From Thermobacillus xylanilyticus (GTDB taxonomy: Bacteria; Bacillota; Bacilli; Paenibacillales; Paenibacillaceae), in contig NZ_CAJRAY010000057.1 in NCBI RefSeq assembly GCF_907165215.1, positions 1-47,710 on the forward strand: DNA of 47,710 nucleotides, read 5' to 3'. The notes below the pieces were generated by a model. The model saw only the letters and a list, made by a program, of their open reading frames with translations. It was not told the origin of the DNA and searched no databases. Below, piece after piece: positions 27,198 to 37,618 of the stretch; the stretch's first letter is position 1, and every line of letters starts with the position of its first letter. A program made the translations under genes and the position numbers.

Positions 27198-27226
27198 TTA
27201 TAAAACGTATTACCGCCATGTAACAA
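27197..27226 (-). promoter_or_regulatory. SigA promoter of the ABC exporter-tetR operon
   Basis: Minus strand TTGTTA (27221-27226), 18 bases, TATAAT (27197-27202). The transcription start would fall in the palindrome. Confidence 0.78.
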
Positions 27227-27282
27227 GACATTATTATACCATTAATAACAAACTAGTATATTTTTCTGCTGGCAATGCATCG

Positions 27283-27311
27283 TTGTATTTTCATGTAACT
27301 CGTTGTATAAT
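27283..27311 (+). promoter_or_regulatory. SigA promoter of the arginine operon
   Basis: TTGTAT (27283-27288), 17 bases, TATAAT (27306-27311), 86 bases before argC. Confidence 0.82.
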
Positions 27312-27317
27312 GATACA
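27284..27317 (+). promoter_or_regulatory. Two ArgR/AhrC box-like sites
   Basis: TGTATAATGATACA (27304-27317) is a 5-4-5 inverted repeat over the -10; TGTATTTTCATGTA (27284-27297) is a poorer copy over the -35. Their centres are 20 bases apart, about two helical turns. Known ArgR boxes have this 5+4+5 form with TGAAT/ATTCA arms, so these are variants; assignment rests on position ahead of argC. Confidence 0.55.
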
Positions 27318-27396
27318 GACTTGTGCGCTATTTATTCCGCTGCCGCCATGGTGTAGAATGGGGAAGTCAGCATACGAATGGGAGAGGAACGGACAG

Positions 27397-28446
27397 ATGG
27401 AAACGAAGATCAGGGCGGCGATCGTCGGTTCGACCGGCTATGGCGGCGTGGAGCTGATCCGGCTGCTGGATGCCCATCCGAAGGTCGAGATTGCCGCGGT
27501 GCTGTCGTCGTCCAGCGCAGGTGAACCGCTTGCGGCCGGATATCCGCATTTGACGGAAATCCGCACGGATGTGCTGGAAGCGATCGACCCGGCATCGCTC
27601 GCGAGGAAAGCGGACGTCGTGTTTCTCGCGACGCCGGCGGGCGTTGCTGCGAAGCTGGCGCCGGAGATGCTGGAGGCCGGACTGCACGTGATCGACATCT
27701 CCGGCGACTTCCGGCTGAAATCGCCGCAGATTTATGAAGCGTGGTACAAGAAGCCGGCTGCCGATCCGGCGTGGCTGGAGCGCGCCGTCTACGGGCTCGC
27801 CGAAGTGTTCGGCGAAGATGTGCGCGATGCGCGGCTCATCTCGAACCCGGGCTGTTACCCGACGGCTTCGCTGCTCGGGCTCGTGCCGGCCGTGCAGGCG
27901 GGGTTCATCGACCCGGCGACGATCATCATCGATGCGAAGTCCGGCGTATCCGGCGCGGGCCGCGGCGCAAGCCTCGGAACCCACTATGCGGAAATCAACG
28001 AGAACTTCAAGGCATACAAAGTGAACAAGCATCAGCACATTCCCGAGATCGAGCAGGCGCTTTCCCGTGTCGCCGGGCATGAGGTGACGGTCACGTTCAC
28101 AACCCATCTCGTGCCGATGACACGCGGCATCATGGCGACGATGTACGCGACCGTGACGGGCGGCCGCACGCAGCGGGATTTCATCGACCTGTACCGGAGC
28201 TACTACGAGAACCGCCGTTTCGTGCGCGTGCGTCCGGAAGGCGCGCTCCCCGCGACGAAGGAAGTGTACGGCTCCAACTACTGCGACATCGGCTTCGCCG
28301 TCGATGAGCGGACGGGGCGCGTCACGATCGTGTCGGTTATCGACAACCTCGTGAAGGGCGCGGCCGGACAGGCGATCCAGAACCTGAACCTGCGCATGGG
28401 CTGGGACGAAGGGCTCGGTCTGAACTTCGTGCCGGTGTATCCGTGA
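27397..28446 (+). CDS. argC: ArgC, N-acetyl-gamma-glutamyl-phosphate reductase
   Basis: Third step of arginine synthesis: NADPH-dependent reduction of N-acetylglutamyl phosphate to the semialdehyde. It encodes 349 residues from the ATG at 27397 with GGAGAGGAA upstream; longer in-frame starts overlap the promoter. Seen: Rossmann motif AAIVGSTGYGGVELIRLL (residues 7-24), the catalytic cysteine in ISNPGCYPTASLLGL (about residue 150), and the C-terminal H-x-P-E-I-E segment. First gene of argC-J-B-D-F-G-H; its stop overlaps nothing and argJ begins 60 bases on. Confidence 0.96.
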   Translation: METKIRAAIVGSTGYGGVELIRLLDAHPKVEIAAVLSSSSAGEPLAAGYPHLTEIRTDVLEAIDPASLARKADVVFLATPAGVAAKLAPEMLEAGLHVIDISGDFRLKSPQIYEAWYKKPAADPAWLERAVYGLAEVFGEDVRDARLISNPGCYPTASLLGLVPAVQAGFIDPATIIIDAKSGVSGAGRGASLGTHYAEINENFKAYKVNKHQHIPEIEQALSRVAGHEVTVTFTTHLVPMTRGIMATMYATVTGGRTQRDFIDLYRSYYENRRFVRVRPEGALPATKEVYGSNYCDIGFAVDERTGRVTIVSVIDNLVKGAAGQAIQNLNLRMGWDEGLGLNFVPVYP

Positions 28447-28505
28447 CAAGCGCATGCCATGATTTCTCAAAATCTATGATCCTGCAAGGAGACCACGATA
28501 CGAAC

Positions 28506-29738
28506 ATGGGACAAGAGTTGCCATTCGAGGCCGTGCCGAACGGCTCCATTACGACGCCGATCGGCTTTGTGGCCGGCGGACTGCATTGCGGCCTGAAGAA
28601 GACGGACCGCAATGACCTCGGCGCCATCGTCTGCGAAGTGCCGGCGGCCGCCGCCGCCGTCTACACGATGAACCAGATCCAGGCGGCGCCGCTCAAGGTG
28701 ACGCGCGAAGGGCTCGGGAAGGAAGGCCGGCTGCGCGCCGTGCTCGTCAACAGCGGCAACGCGAACGCCTGCACCGGAGAAGCGGGCGAAGCCGACGCCC
28801 GCGAGATGCAGGAGGCGTTCGCGCGGACCCTCGGCGTTCCGCCGCATCAGGTCGCGGTCGCGTCGACCGGCGTCATCGGCGAGCGGCTCAAGATGAACCG
28901 GGTCCGCTCCGGCATCGCCGAAATGCCGGTGCGGCTGACCGGAGACGCGGACGGGGCTGAAGCATTCTGCCAGGCGATCCTGACCACCGACCTCGTGAAG
29001 AAAACGGTGTGCGTGAAGCTCGACGTGGGCGGCAGGACCGTCCATGTGGCGGGCGCGGCGAAGGGTTCGGGCATGATTCATCCGAATATGGCGACGATGC
29101 TCGGCTTCATTACGACCGACGCCAACATCGGCGGCGAGGCGCTGCAGGCGCTGCTGCGGCAGGCGACAGACGTGACGTTCAACATGATCACCGTCGACGG
29201 CGACACGAGCACGAACGACATGGTCGTCGCGATGGCGAGCGGGCTGGCCGGCAATGCGGAACTTGCGCCGGATCATCCCGACTGGAGCAAGTTCGCCGCG
29301 GCGTTCACCCATGTGTGCGAAGTGCTGGCGAAGGCGATCGCCCGCGACGGCGAAGGCGCGACGAAGCTGATCGAAGCATGCATCGCCGGCGCGGCGAGCG
29401 ACGACGACGCCCGTGCGATTGCGAAAACGGTCATCGGTTCGTCGCTTGTCAAATCGGCCGTTTTCGGGGCCGACGCGAACTGGGGCCGCATCATCGCGGC
29501 GGTCGGCCGCGCCGGGCGTCCGATCAATCCGGCGACGATCGACATTTCGCTCGGACCCATCAAGGTACTCGAGCAGTCCCGGCCTGTGCCGTTCGATGAG
29601 GACGAGGCGCTCGCCTATCTGAAAGGCGACACCGTCCGGATCGAAGTCAACCTGAACATGGGCGAAGGCCGGGCGGTCGGCTGGGGCTGCGACCTGACGT
29701 ACGATTACGTGCGGATCAACGCCGCATACCGGACTTGA
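28506..29738 (+). CDS. argJ: ArgJ, ornithine acetyltransferase
   Basis: Transfers acetyl from N-acetylornithine to glutamate, recycling the acetyl group; in many Firmicutes it also makes N-acetylglutamate from acetyl-CoA. It encodes 410 residues from the ATG at 28506. The AAGGAGA lies 13 bases upstream, a long spacing, but the alternative ATG 28476 precedes the binding site. Seen: GFVAGGLHCGLKKTDRNDLGAI, the self-cleavage motif MATMLGF with nucleophile Thr197, and C-terminal ANWGRIIAAVGRAG and MGEGRAVGWGCDLTYDYVRINA. The precursor cleaves before Thr197 to alpha and beta chains. Absence of argA in the operon fits the cyclic pathway. Confidence 0.96.
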   Translation: MGQELPFEAVPNGSITTPIGFVAGGLHCGLKKTDRNDLGAIVCEVPAAAAAVYTMNQIQAAPLKVTREGLGKEGRLRAVLVNSGNANACTGEAGEADAREMQEAFARTLGVPPHQVAVASTGVIGERLKMNRVRSGIAEMPVRLTGDADGAEAFCQAILTTDLVKKTVCVKLDVGGRTVHVAGAAKGSGMIHPNMATMLGFITTDANIGGEALQALLRQATDVTFNMITVDGDTSTNDMVVAMASGLAGNAELAPDHPDWSKFAAAFTHVCEVLAKAIARDGEGATKLIEACIAGAASDDDARAIAKTVIGSSLVKSAVFGADANWGRIIAAVGRAGRPINPATIDISLGPIKVLEQSRPVPFDEDEALAYLKGDTVRIEVNLNMGEGRAVGWGCDLTYDYVRINAAYRT

Positions 29739-29759
29739 CGGGAAGGAACGATTGAGGCG

Positions 29760-30551
29760 ATGGGACAAGAACGGTTTGTGATGAAATGCGGCGGCAGCAC
29801 GCTCGCCGCTTTGCCTGATTCTTTCTTCGACGACCTGCGAGGGCTCCAGGAAGACGGATACCGTCCCGTCATCGTGCACGGCGGCGGTCCGGCCATTTCG
29901 GAGATGCTTGGCCGTCTCGGCATCGAGTCCGAGTTCGTGAACGGCCTGCGCAAGACGGACGAGGCGACGCTCGATGTCGTCGAAATGGTGCTCGCAGGCC
30001 GAATCAACAAGGAGATCGTGCGGCGAATCCAGTCAAGCGGCGCGAAGGCGCTCGGCCTCTCCGGCACCGACGGCCGGCTGATCCAGGCCCGGCCGGTTGC
30101 CAACGCTGACGAGATCGGCTTCGTCGGCGACGTAACCGGCGTGAACGCCGAGATCATCGAAGGCGTCATGGCGATGGGCTACATCCCGGTCATCGCGCCG
30201 ATCGGCATCGACGATAGCGGGCAGCGCTACAACATCAACGCCGACACGGCGGCGGGCGCCGTCGCGTCGCAGCTCGGCGTCGATCGGATGATCGTCGTCA
30301 CCGACGTGCCCGGCATCTTGCGCACGATTGACGGCGAGAAGCGGGTGCTGCCGTCCGTGACGACGGCGGAGATCGACGAAATGATCGCATCCGGCGAAAT
30401 CTACGGCGGCATGATCCCGAAGGTGAAATCGGCCGTGCAATGCATCCAGGGGCGCGTGCGCGAAGTCGTCATCATCGGCGGCGCCGAACCGGGCGCATTC
30501 GCCCGCGCGGTGCGCGAAGGCGGCGTCGGCACGCGCATCGTGAAGTCCTGA
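29760..30551 (+). CDS. argB: ArgB, N-acetylglutamate kinase
   Basis: Second step: ATP-dependent phosphorylation of N-acetylglutamate, usually the arginine-feedback point. It encodes 263 residues from the ATG at 29760. Seen: amino-acid-kinase fold with MKCGGSTL (Lys9), VIVHGGGPAISEML at about 38-51, substrate segment VNGLRKTDEATLDVVEMVLAGRINKEIV, YNINADTAAGAVASQLGVDRMIVVTDVPGI and the MIPKVKSAVQCIQGR segment. The short N-terminus lacks the extra helix typical of arginine-inhibited kinases, so whether it is feedback-sensitive is open (inference). Follows argJ by 21 bases. Confidence 0.96.
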   Translation: MGQERFVMKCGGSTLAALPDSFFDDLRGLQEDGYRPVIVHGGGPAISEMLGRLGIESEFVNGLRKTDEATLDVVEMVLAGRINKEIVRRIQSSGAKALGLSGTDGRLIQARPVANADEIGFVGDVTGVNAEIIEGVMAMGYIPVIAPIGIDDSGQRYNINADTAAGAVASQLGVDRMIVVTDVPGILRTIDGEKRVLPSVTTAEIDEMIASGEIYGGMIPKVKSAVQCIQGRVREVVIIGGAEPGAFARAVREGGVGTRIVKS

Positions 30552-30594
30552 ACGGGGATCATTCCAAATAAATCTTTGAAAGGTGGCGCGGCGA

Positions 30595-31803
30595 ATGAGC
30601 GGAGCGCAAGGAACGGAGGGCGCGGCAAGCGCGTTGTTCCCGACATACGCCAGATTCCCGATCGCGCTCGTCAAGGGGCAGGGCAGCTGGCTGTGGGACG
30701 ATCAAGGGAACAAGTATCTCGATTTCATGTGCGGGCTGGCGGTGACGAACCTCGGGCACGTGCCGGCGCAGGTGAAGGAAGCGCTCGTGAAGCAGCTTGA
30801 CGAGCTGTGGCACGTGTCGAACCTGTTCGGCATCCCGGGACAGGAAGAAGCGGCCCGACTTCTGACGGAAAACAGCCATGCGGGCGCCGTCTTCTTCTGC
30901 AACTCCGGCGCGGAGGCGAACGAAGCGGCGATCAAGCTGGCGCGTAGATACAACAAGAATGTGCTGAAGAACGGACGTTATGAAATCATTACATTCAAGC
31001 AGTCGTTCCACGGCCGCACGCTCGCCACGCTGACGGCGACGGGGCAGGACAAGGTGAAGGACGGCTTCGATCCGCTGCCGCCGGGCTTTGTCACCGTGCC
31101 GCTCCATGACGAGCAGGCGCTGCGCGAAGCGATCACGGACAAGACGGCGGCGATCATGCTCGAGATGGTGCAGGCGGAAGGCGGCATCATCACGGTCGAT
31201 CCCGCGTTCGTGAAGACGATCGTGCGGCTGTGCGAAGCGCACGGCCTGCTCCTCATCGTCGACGAGGTCCAGACCGGCATGGGCCGCACGGGCAAACTGT
31301 TCGCGTTCCAGCATTACGGCATCGAGCCGGATATTTTCACGCTGGCGAAGGGGCTCGGCAGCGGCTTCCCGGTCGGCGCAATGCTGGCGAAGTCGGGGCT
31401 CGCCGAGGCGTTCGGTCCGGGCAGCCACGCCTCGACGTTCGGCGGCACGCCGATCGCGATGGCCGCGGTGAAGGCGACGATCGAGACGATGCTCGCCGAG
31501 AACGCGCCGCAGCGCGCCGCGGAATCCGGCGAATACCTCAAGTCACGGCTTAAGGAGAAGCTGGCGGGCAGCCCGATCGTGCGCGAAGTGCGCGGGCTGG
31601 GGTTGATCGTCGGCATCGAATGCGCCGAACCGGTCGCCGGATTCGTGTCGGAAATTCACCGCCGTGGCCTGCTCGTCGTGACGGCCGGACCGAACGTGAT
31701 CCGGCTGCTGCCGAACCTGCTCGTGACCCGCGAAGAGATTGACCTTGCCGTCGACATTCTGGCCGGCGTGCTGACCGGACAGGCGGCGGCCGCGCAATCG
31801 TAA
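30595..31803 (+). CDS. argD: ArgD, acetylornithine aminotransferase
   Basis: PLP-dependent transamination of N-acetylglutamate semialdehyde with glutamate. It encodes 402 residues from the ATG at 30595 (AAAGGTGG 8 bases upstream); a GTG at 30583 lies inside that site. Seen: class III aminotransferase fold with FFCNSGAEANEAAIKLAR, SFHGRTLATLTATGQ, LIVDEVQTGMGRTGKLFAFQHYGIEPDIFTLAKGLGSGFPVGAML (PLP-lysine in LAKGLG), and the C-terminal ligand segment GLGLIVGIE. Standard length. Confidence 0.96.
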   Translation: MSGAQGTEGAASALFPTYARFPIALVKGQGSWLWDDQGNKYLDFMCGLAVTNLGHVPAQVKEALVKQLDELWHVSNLFGIPGQEEAARLLTENSHAGAVFFCNSGAEANEAAIKLARRYNKNVLKNGRYEIITFKQSFHGRTLATLTATGQDKVKDGFDPLPPGFVTVPLHDEQALREAITDKTAAIMLEMVQAEGGIITVDPAFVKTIVRLCEAHGLLLIVDEVQTGMGRTGKLFAFQHYGIEPDIFTLAKGLGSGFPVGAMLAKSGLAEAFGPGSHASTFGGTPIAMAAVKATIETMLAENAPQRAAESGEYLKSRLKEKLAGSPIVREVRGLGLIVGIECAEPVAGFVSEIHRRGLLVVTAGPNVIRLLPNLLVTREEIDLAVDILAGVLTGQAAAAQS

Positions 31804-31849
31804 GCGGCGCGCACGGGCGCGCCCGCATTCAGAAGGAGTGATGGATGAG

Positions 31850-32809
<960 letters not shown>

Positions 32810-32839
32810 TTCATTTTCGACAAGGAGCGGAAATCTGAT

Positions 32840-34075
<1,236 letters not shown>

Positions 34076-34083
34076 GTCTGAAG

Positions 34084-34139
34084 GAGGGCTGACCGCTTGC
34101 CGGGGCAACGCCCCGGAGGCCAGGACGGCCCTCTTTTTT
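34084..34139 (+). terminator. Structured intercistronic terminator between argG and argH
   Basis: GAGGGC pairs with GCCCTC (34128-34133) ahead of TTTTTT; inside, CCGGGGC-AAC-GCCCCGG forms a second stem. The base-paired layout with a T6 tail is a good intrinsic terminator inside an operon, so argH is either read through at reduced level or has its own promoter, which I do not see. Confidence 0.72.
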
Positions 34140-34191
34140 GGAATACAAGGCGAACCATTCCCCCGCAAGGGGAGCATGAGGAGTGTCAGTC

Positions 34192-35604
34192 GTGAGCAAA
34201 TTGTGGGGCGGCCGGTTCACGAAGCAGACGGACCGGCTGGTGGAAGAGTATACGGCGTCGATTACGTTTGACAAGGAATTGGCCGAAGAGGACATCGAGG
34301 GCAGTCTGGCCCACGCGGCGATGCTCGGCAAGCAGGGGATCATCTCCGCGGAAGACGCCGAAGCGATCCGTGAAGGGCTGCTCAAGGTGCGCAGCAAGAT
34401 CCGCAAGGGCGAGATCGAGTTCTCGATCGCGGACGAAGACATTCACATGAACATCGAGAAGCATCTCATCGAAGAGATCGGACCGGTCGGCGGGAAACTG
34501 CATACCGGCCGCAGCCGGAACGACCAGGTGGCGACCGACATGCACCTGTATCTCCGCCGCCGGGTCGTCGAGATCGTCGACCAGCTGCACAAGCTGCAAT
34601 CGGCGCTCATTGAACAGGCGAAGGCGAACACGGATACGATCGTGCCGGGCTACACGCATCTGCAGCGTGCGCAGCCGATTCTGTTCGCCCATCACCTGAT
34701 GGCTTACGTGTCGATGTTCGGCCGCGACGCCGATCGGCTGATGGACAGCTACAAGCGGATCAACGTGCTGCCGCTCGGAGCGGGCGCGCTCGCCGGGACG
34801 ACGTTTCCGATCGACCGCCATTTCGTGGCCGAACAGCTCGGCTTCGACCGGGTCTATGAGAACAGTCTGGACGCAGTCAGCGACCGCGACTTCATCGTCG
34901 AGTTCCTGGCGCATGCCTCGCTCATCATGATGCATCTGTCGCGGCTCAGCGAAGAGCTCATCCTCTGGTCGAGCACGGAGTTCCGGTTCGTCGAGCTCGA
35001 CGACGCGTTCTGCACGGGCAGCAGCATCATGCCGCAGAAGAAGAACCCGGACGTGCCGGAGCTGGTGCGCGGCAAGACCGGCCGCGTCTACGGCCACCTG
35101 GTCGGCCTTCTGACTGTGCTGAAGTCGCTGCCGCTGGCATACAACAAGGACATGCAGGAAGACAAGGAAGGCATGTTCGACACGGTTCGCACGCTGCAGG
35201 GCGCGCTGCAGTTGTTCGAGCGGATGATCGCGACGATGACGGTGAACAAGGACCGGATGCGCGAGGCGGTGAACCAGGACTTCTCCAACGCGACCGACAT
35301 CGCCGACTTCCTCGTCGGCAAGGGCATGCCGTTCCGCCAGGCGCATGAAGTCATCGGCAAGACCGTGCTGTACTGCATCCGGAACGGCAAGTTTCTGCTC
35401 GACCTGACGCTGGACGAGTTCAAACAGTTCTCGCAGCTGTTCGACGAGAGCATCTACGACGTGCTGAAGCCGGAAACGGTCGTGAACGCGCGCGACGTCT
35501 ACGGCGGCACGGCGAAACCGCAGGTGCTCGCCGCCATCGAACGCGCCGAACGGGAACTGGAGCGGACTGCCGAATGGGTGGCCGCGCACGGCGAAAGCGA
35601 ATAA
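34192..35604 (+). CDS. argH: ArgH, argininosuccinate lyase
   Basis: Cleaves argininosuccinate to arginine and fumarate. It encodes 470 residues from the GTG at 34192 (GAGGAG 8 bases upstream) giving the usual [11 protein letters not shown]; a GTG at 34183 overlaps the binding site. Seen: the fumarase/lyase superfamily fold, [19 protein letters not shown] (residues ~106-124), active-site [13 protein letters not shown] (~277-289). Last gene of the arginine operon, after an intergenic hairpin and before a strong terminator. Confidence 0.97.
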   Translation: MSKLWGGRFTKQTDRLVEEYTASITFDKELAEEDIEGSLAHAAMLGKQGIISAEDAEAIREGLLKVRSKIRKGEIEFSIADEDIHMNIEKHLIEEIGPVGGKLHTGRSRNDQVATDMHLYLRRRVVEIVDQLHKLQSALIEQAKANTDTIVPGYTHLQRAQPILFAHHLMAYVSMFGRDADRLMDSYKRINVLPLGAGALAGTTFPIDRHFVAEQLGFDRVYENSLDAVSDRDFIVEFLAHASLIMMHLSRLSEELILWSSTEFRFVELDDAFCTGSSIMPQKKNPDVPELVRGKTGRVYGHLVGLLTVLKSLPLAYNKDMQEDKEGMFDTVRTLQGALQLFERMIATMTVNKDRMREAVNQDFSNATDIADFLVGKGMPFRQAHEVIGKTVLYCIRNGKFLLDLTLDEFKQFSQLFDESIYDVLKPETVVNARDVYGGTAKPQVLAAIERAERELERTAEWVAAHGESE

Positions 35605-35615
35605 CCGGATCCCAA

Positions 35616-35684
35616 CTCCCCTGCCCCAACGGCATTCCGATGATCGGATGCCCGTGATGCCGTTTGGCGGCGGGGGATTTTTTT
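35616..35684 (+). terminator. Terminator of the arginine operon
   Basis: AACGGCAT (35628-35635) pairs with ATGCCGTT (35657-35664), extended by CCCC/GGGG, followed by a run of seven T. Confidence 0.82.
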
Positions 35685-35688
35685 GCAA

Positions 35689-35784
35689 TCAACGCATGCC
35701 GTAAAGCTGGGACAGCCCCCAGACAACCGTGACGAGGAGCAGCAGGCCGAGCGCCGCAGTCAACCAGAAGTGCAGTTTTCGCAT
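35689..35784 (-). CDS. 31-residue single-span membrane peptide
   Basis: Not recognised. On the minus strand ATG (35784) to TGA (35689) encodes MRKLHFWLTAALGLLLLVTV and then VWGLSQLYGMR. A GAGGTGA site lies 7 bases before the ATG. Composition: basic N-terminus (MRK, then H), one hydrophobic segment of about 17-18 residues with a Trp at each end, and a short polar tail, the classic layout of a small bacterial membrane protein with cytoplasmic N-terminus. It lies divergent to ftsE in the 330-base argH-ftsE gap. No function can be inferred. Confidence 0.55.
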   Translation of the reverse strand: MRKLHFWLTAALGLLLLVTVVWGLSQLYGMR

Positions 35785-35927
35785 TCCAGATCACCTCGCG
35801 CAAGGGTCATCCTCCATGTTTATGCGCTTCCCGCCGGTTTCATGACGTTTTTCACGCGGCAGATGTCGACAGCGAATGCCGCCGATTTGCCTCCGCTCCC
35901 GGCGCCGCCTCCCGAAAATTAGAAATC

Positions 35928-35955
35928 TTAAATTTGGAATTTGGCACAAATTTAA
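35928..35955. repeat. Inverted repeat ahead of ftsE
   Basis: TTAAATTTG and CAAATTTAA, perfect 9-base arms with a 10-base AT-rich spacer, 59 bases ahead of ftsE and between two divergent genes. It may be an operator or a leader hairpin. Confidence 0.5.
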
Positions 35956-36013
35956 AGGAATTCCGCCGTTTCTGTCGAAATGAACTTTTTAGCCATCTAC
36001 AGGAAGTGATACT

Positions 36014-36700
36014 GTGATCGAAATGCAGGACGTCTGGAAGACCTATCCCGACGGCAGCCATGCGCTCCGCGGCGTCTCTGTCCTCATTGAACGCAACGAA
36101 TTCGTCTACCTTGTCGGACCTTCCGGCGCCGGCAAATCGACGTTCATGAAGCTGATCTACCGCGAGGAAGTGCCGACCAAAGGCCAGATTTCGGTGAACG
36201 GCTTCAATATAGGGAAACTGAAACCGCGAAAAATCCCATACATCCGGCGCAACATCGGCGTCGTGTTCCAGGATTTCCGCCTCCTGCCCAAAATGACGGT
36301 GTACGAGAACGTCGCCTTCGCGATGGAAGTCATCGAAGCGCCGAAGCGGATGATCCGCAAGCGGGTCATGGAGGTGCTCGAGCTCGTCGGACTGAAGGGG
36401 AAGGCGAACAGCCTGCCCGCCCAGCTTTCCGGCGGCGAACAGCAGCGCGTCGCGATTGCGCGGGCGATCGTGAACAACCCCGCGGTCATCGTGGCGGACG
36501 AGCCCACCGGCAATCTCGACCCCGAGACGTCGTGGGGGATTATGAACCTGCTGGAAGAAATCAACTTCCGGGGCGCGACGATCGTCATGGCGACGCACAA
36601 CAAGGAAATCGTCAATACGCTCCGCAAACGCGTCATCGCGATTGAGAACGGCGTCATTGTGCGGGACGAGCCCAGAGGGGAGTACGGATATGAGATTTAG
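36014..36700 (+). CDS. ftsE: FtsE, cell-division ABC ATPase
   Basis: ATPase of the FtsEX complex, which controls periplasmic/extracytoplasmic wall hydrolases. It encodes 228 residues from a GTG with AGGAAGTGA upstream. Seen: Walker [12 protein letters not shown] (residues ~35-45), Q-loop [18 protein letters not shown], signature [15 protein letters not shown], Walker [15 protein letters not shown]-loop ATHNKEIV. Overlaps ftsX by 11 bases. Confidence 0.96.
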   Translation: MIEMQDVWKTYPDGSHALRGVSVLIERNEFVYLVGPSGAGKSTFMKLIYREEVPTKGQISVNGFNIGKLKPRKIPYIRRNIGVVFQDFRLLPKMTVYENVAFAMEVIEAPKRMIRKRVMEVLELVGLKGKANSLPAQLSGGEQQRVAIARAIVNNPAVIVADEPTGNLDPETSWGIMNLLEEINFRGATIVMATHNKEIVNTLRKRVIAIENGVIVRDEPRGEYGYEI

Positions 36701-37607
36701 CACACTCCTCCGGCATCTGCGCGAAGGCGCGCTCAGCCTCGCCCGCAACGGATGGATGTCGTTCGCATCCGTCAGTTCGATCGCGATCTCGCTGTTCATC
36801 CTCGGCGTGTTTTTGCTGCTGTCGCTCAACGTGAACAATCTGACGAAGCAGATCGAGAACCAGGTGCAGATCCGGGTCTTTCTGGACCTTGAAATCAGCC
36901 AGGCGAAGATCGAGGCGATCGGGCGGTCGATCGGCGCCTTGCCGGAAGTCAGCCGCATCCGGTTCGTCCCGAAGGCGGAAGGTCTCGAGATGCTGCGCCG
37001 GAATCTGGGCGAGGACGGCCAGGGCATTCTCGACGATTACGACGATACGAACAATCCGCTGCCGGACACGTACACGGTTGAAGTGGTCGACCCCGAACGG
37101 ATCGCCGAAGTCGCAGCCAAGATCCAGGAGATCGGCGACGCTGACCCGGATAAGCCGATCCGGAGCGTCCGATACGGTCAGGGGACCGTCGAACTGCTGT
37201 TCCGCGTCACGAACGCCGTGCGCAACATCGGACTCATCATCGTCCTCGGCTTGGCGTTTACGGCGACGCTGCTCATATCCAACACGATCCGGCTCACGAT
37301 TTTCGCCCGCAGGCGGGAGATCGGCATCATGAAACTCGTCGGGGCCACCAACAGCTTCATCCGCTGGCCGTTCTTCATCGAAGGCGCGCTCATCGGCTTT
37401 ATCGGTTCCGCGCTGACGACAGCCTTGCTGCTTGCGGCCTACAACTGGCTGGTCCAGTCCTTGCAGGTGGAATTCGGCCTGATGATGATCCGGCTCGTCA
37501 CCGTTTGGGAATCCGGCTTGCTGGTCGGCGGGGTGCTGATCGGGCTCGGAACCGCAATCGGTATTTTCGGCAGTGCGCTTTCCGTTCGCAAGCATTTGAA
37601 AGTGTAG
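36690..37607 (+). CDS. ftsX: FtsX, cell-division membrane protein
   Basis: Membrane partner of FtsE that transmits ATP-driven changes to an extracytoplasmic wall hydrolase. It encodes 305 residues from the ATG at 36690, which overlaps the end of ftsE and has GAGGGGAG upstream. Seen: an N-terminal cytoplasmic part [27 protein letters not shown], the first span [17 protein letters not shown], a large extracytoplasmic domain (about residues 45-165) ahead of three further spans beginning at [26 protein letters not shown], consistent with four spans. The adjacent secreted M23 peptidase is its likely client. Confidence 0.94.
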   Translation: MRFSTLLRHLREGALSLARNGWMSFASVSSIAISLFILGVFLLLSLNVNNLTKQIENQVQIRVFLDLEISQAKIEAIGRSIGALPEVSRIRFVPKAEGLEMLRRNLGEDGQGILDDYDDTNNPLPDTYTVEVVDPERIAEVAAKIQEIGDADPDKPIRSVRYGQGTVELLFRVTNAVRNIGLIIVLGLAFTATLLISNTIRLTIFARRREIGIMKLVGATNSFIRWPFFIEGALIGFIGSALTTALLLAAYNWLVQSLQVEFGLMMIRLVTVWESGLLVGGVLIGLGTAIGIFGSALSVRKHLKV

Positions 37608-37618
37608 GTGAAACCCGC

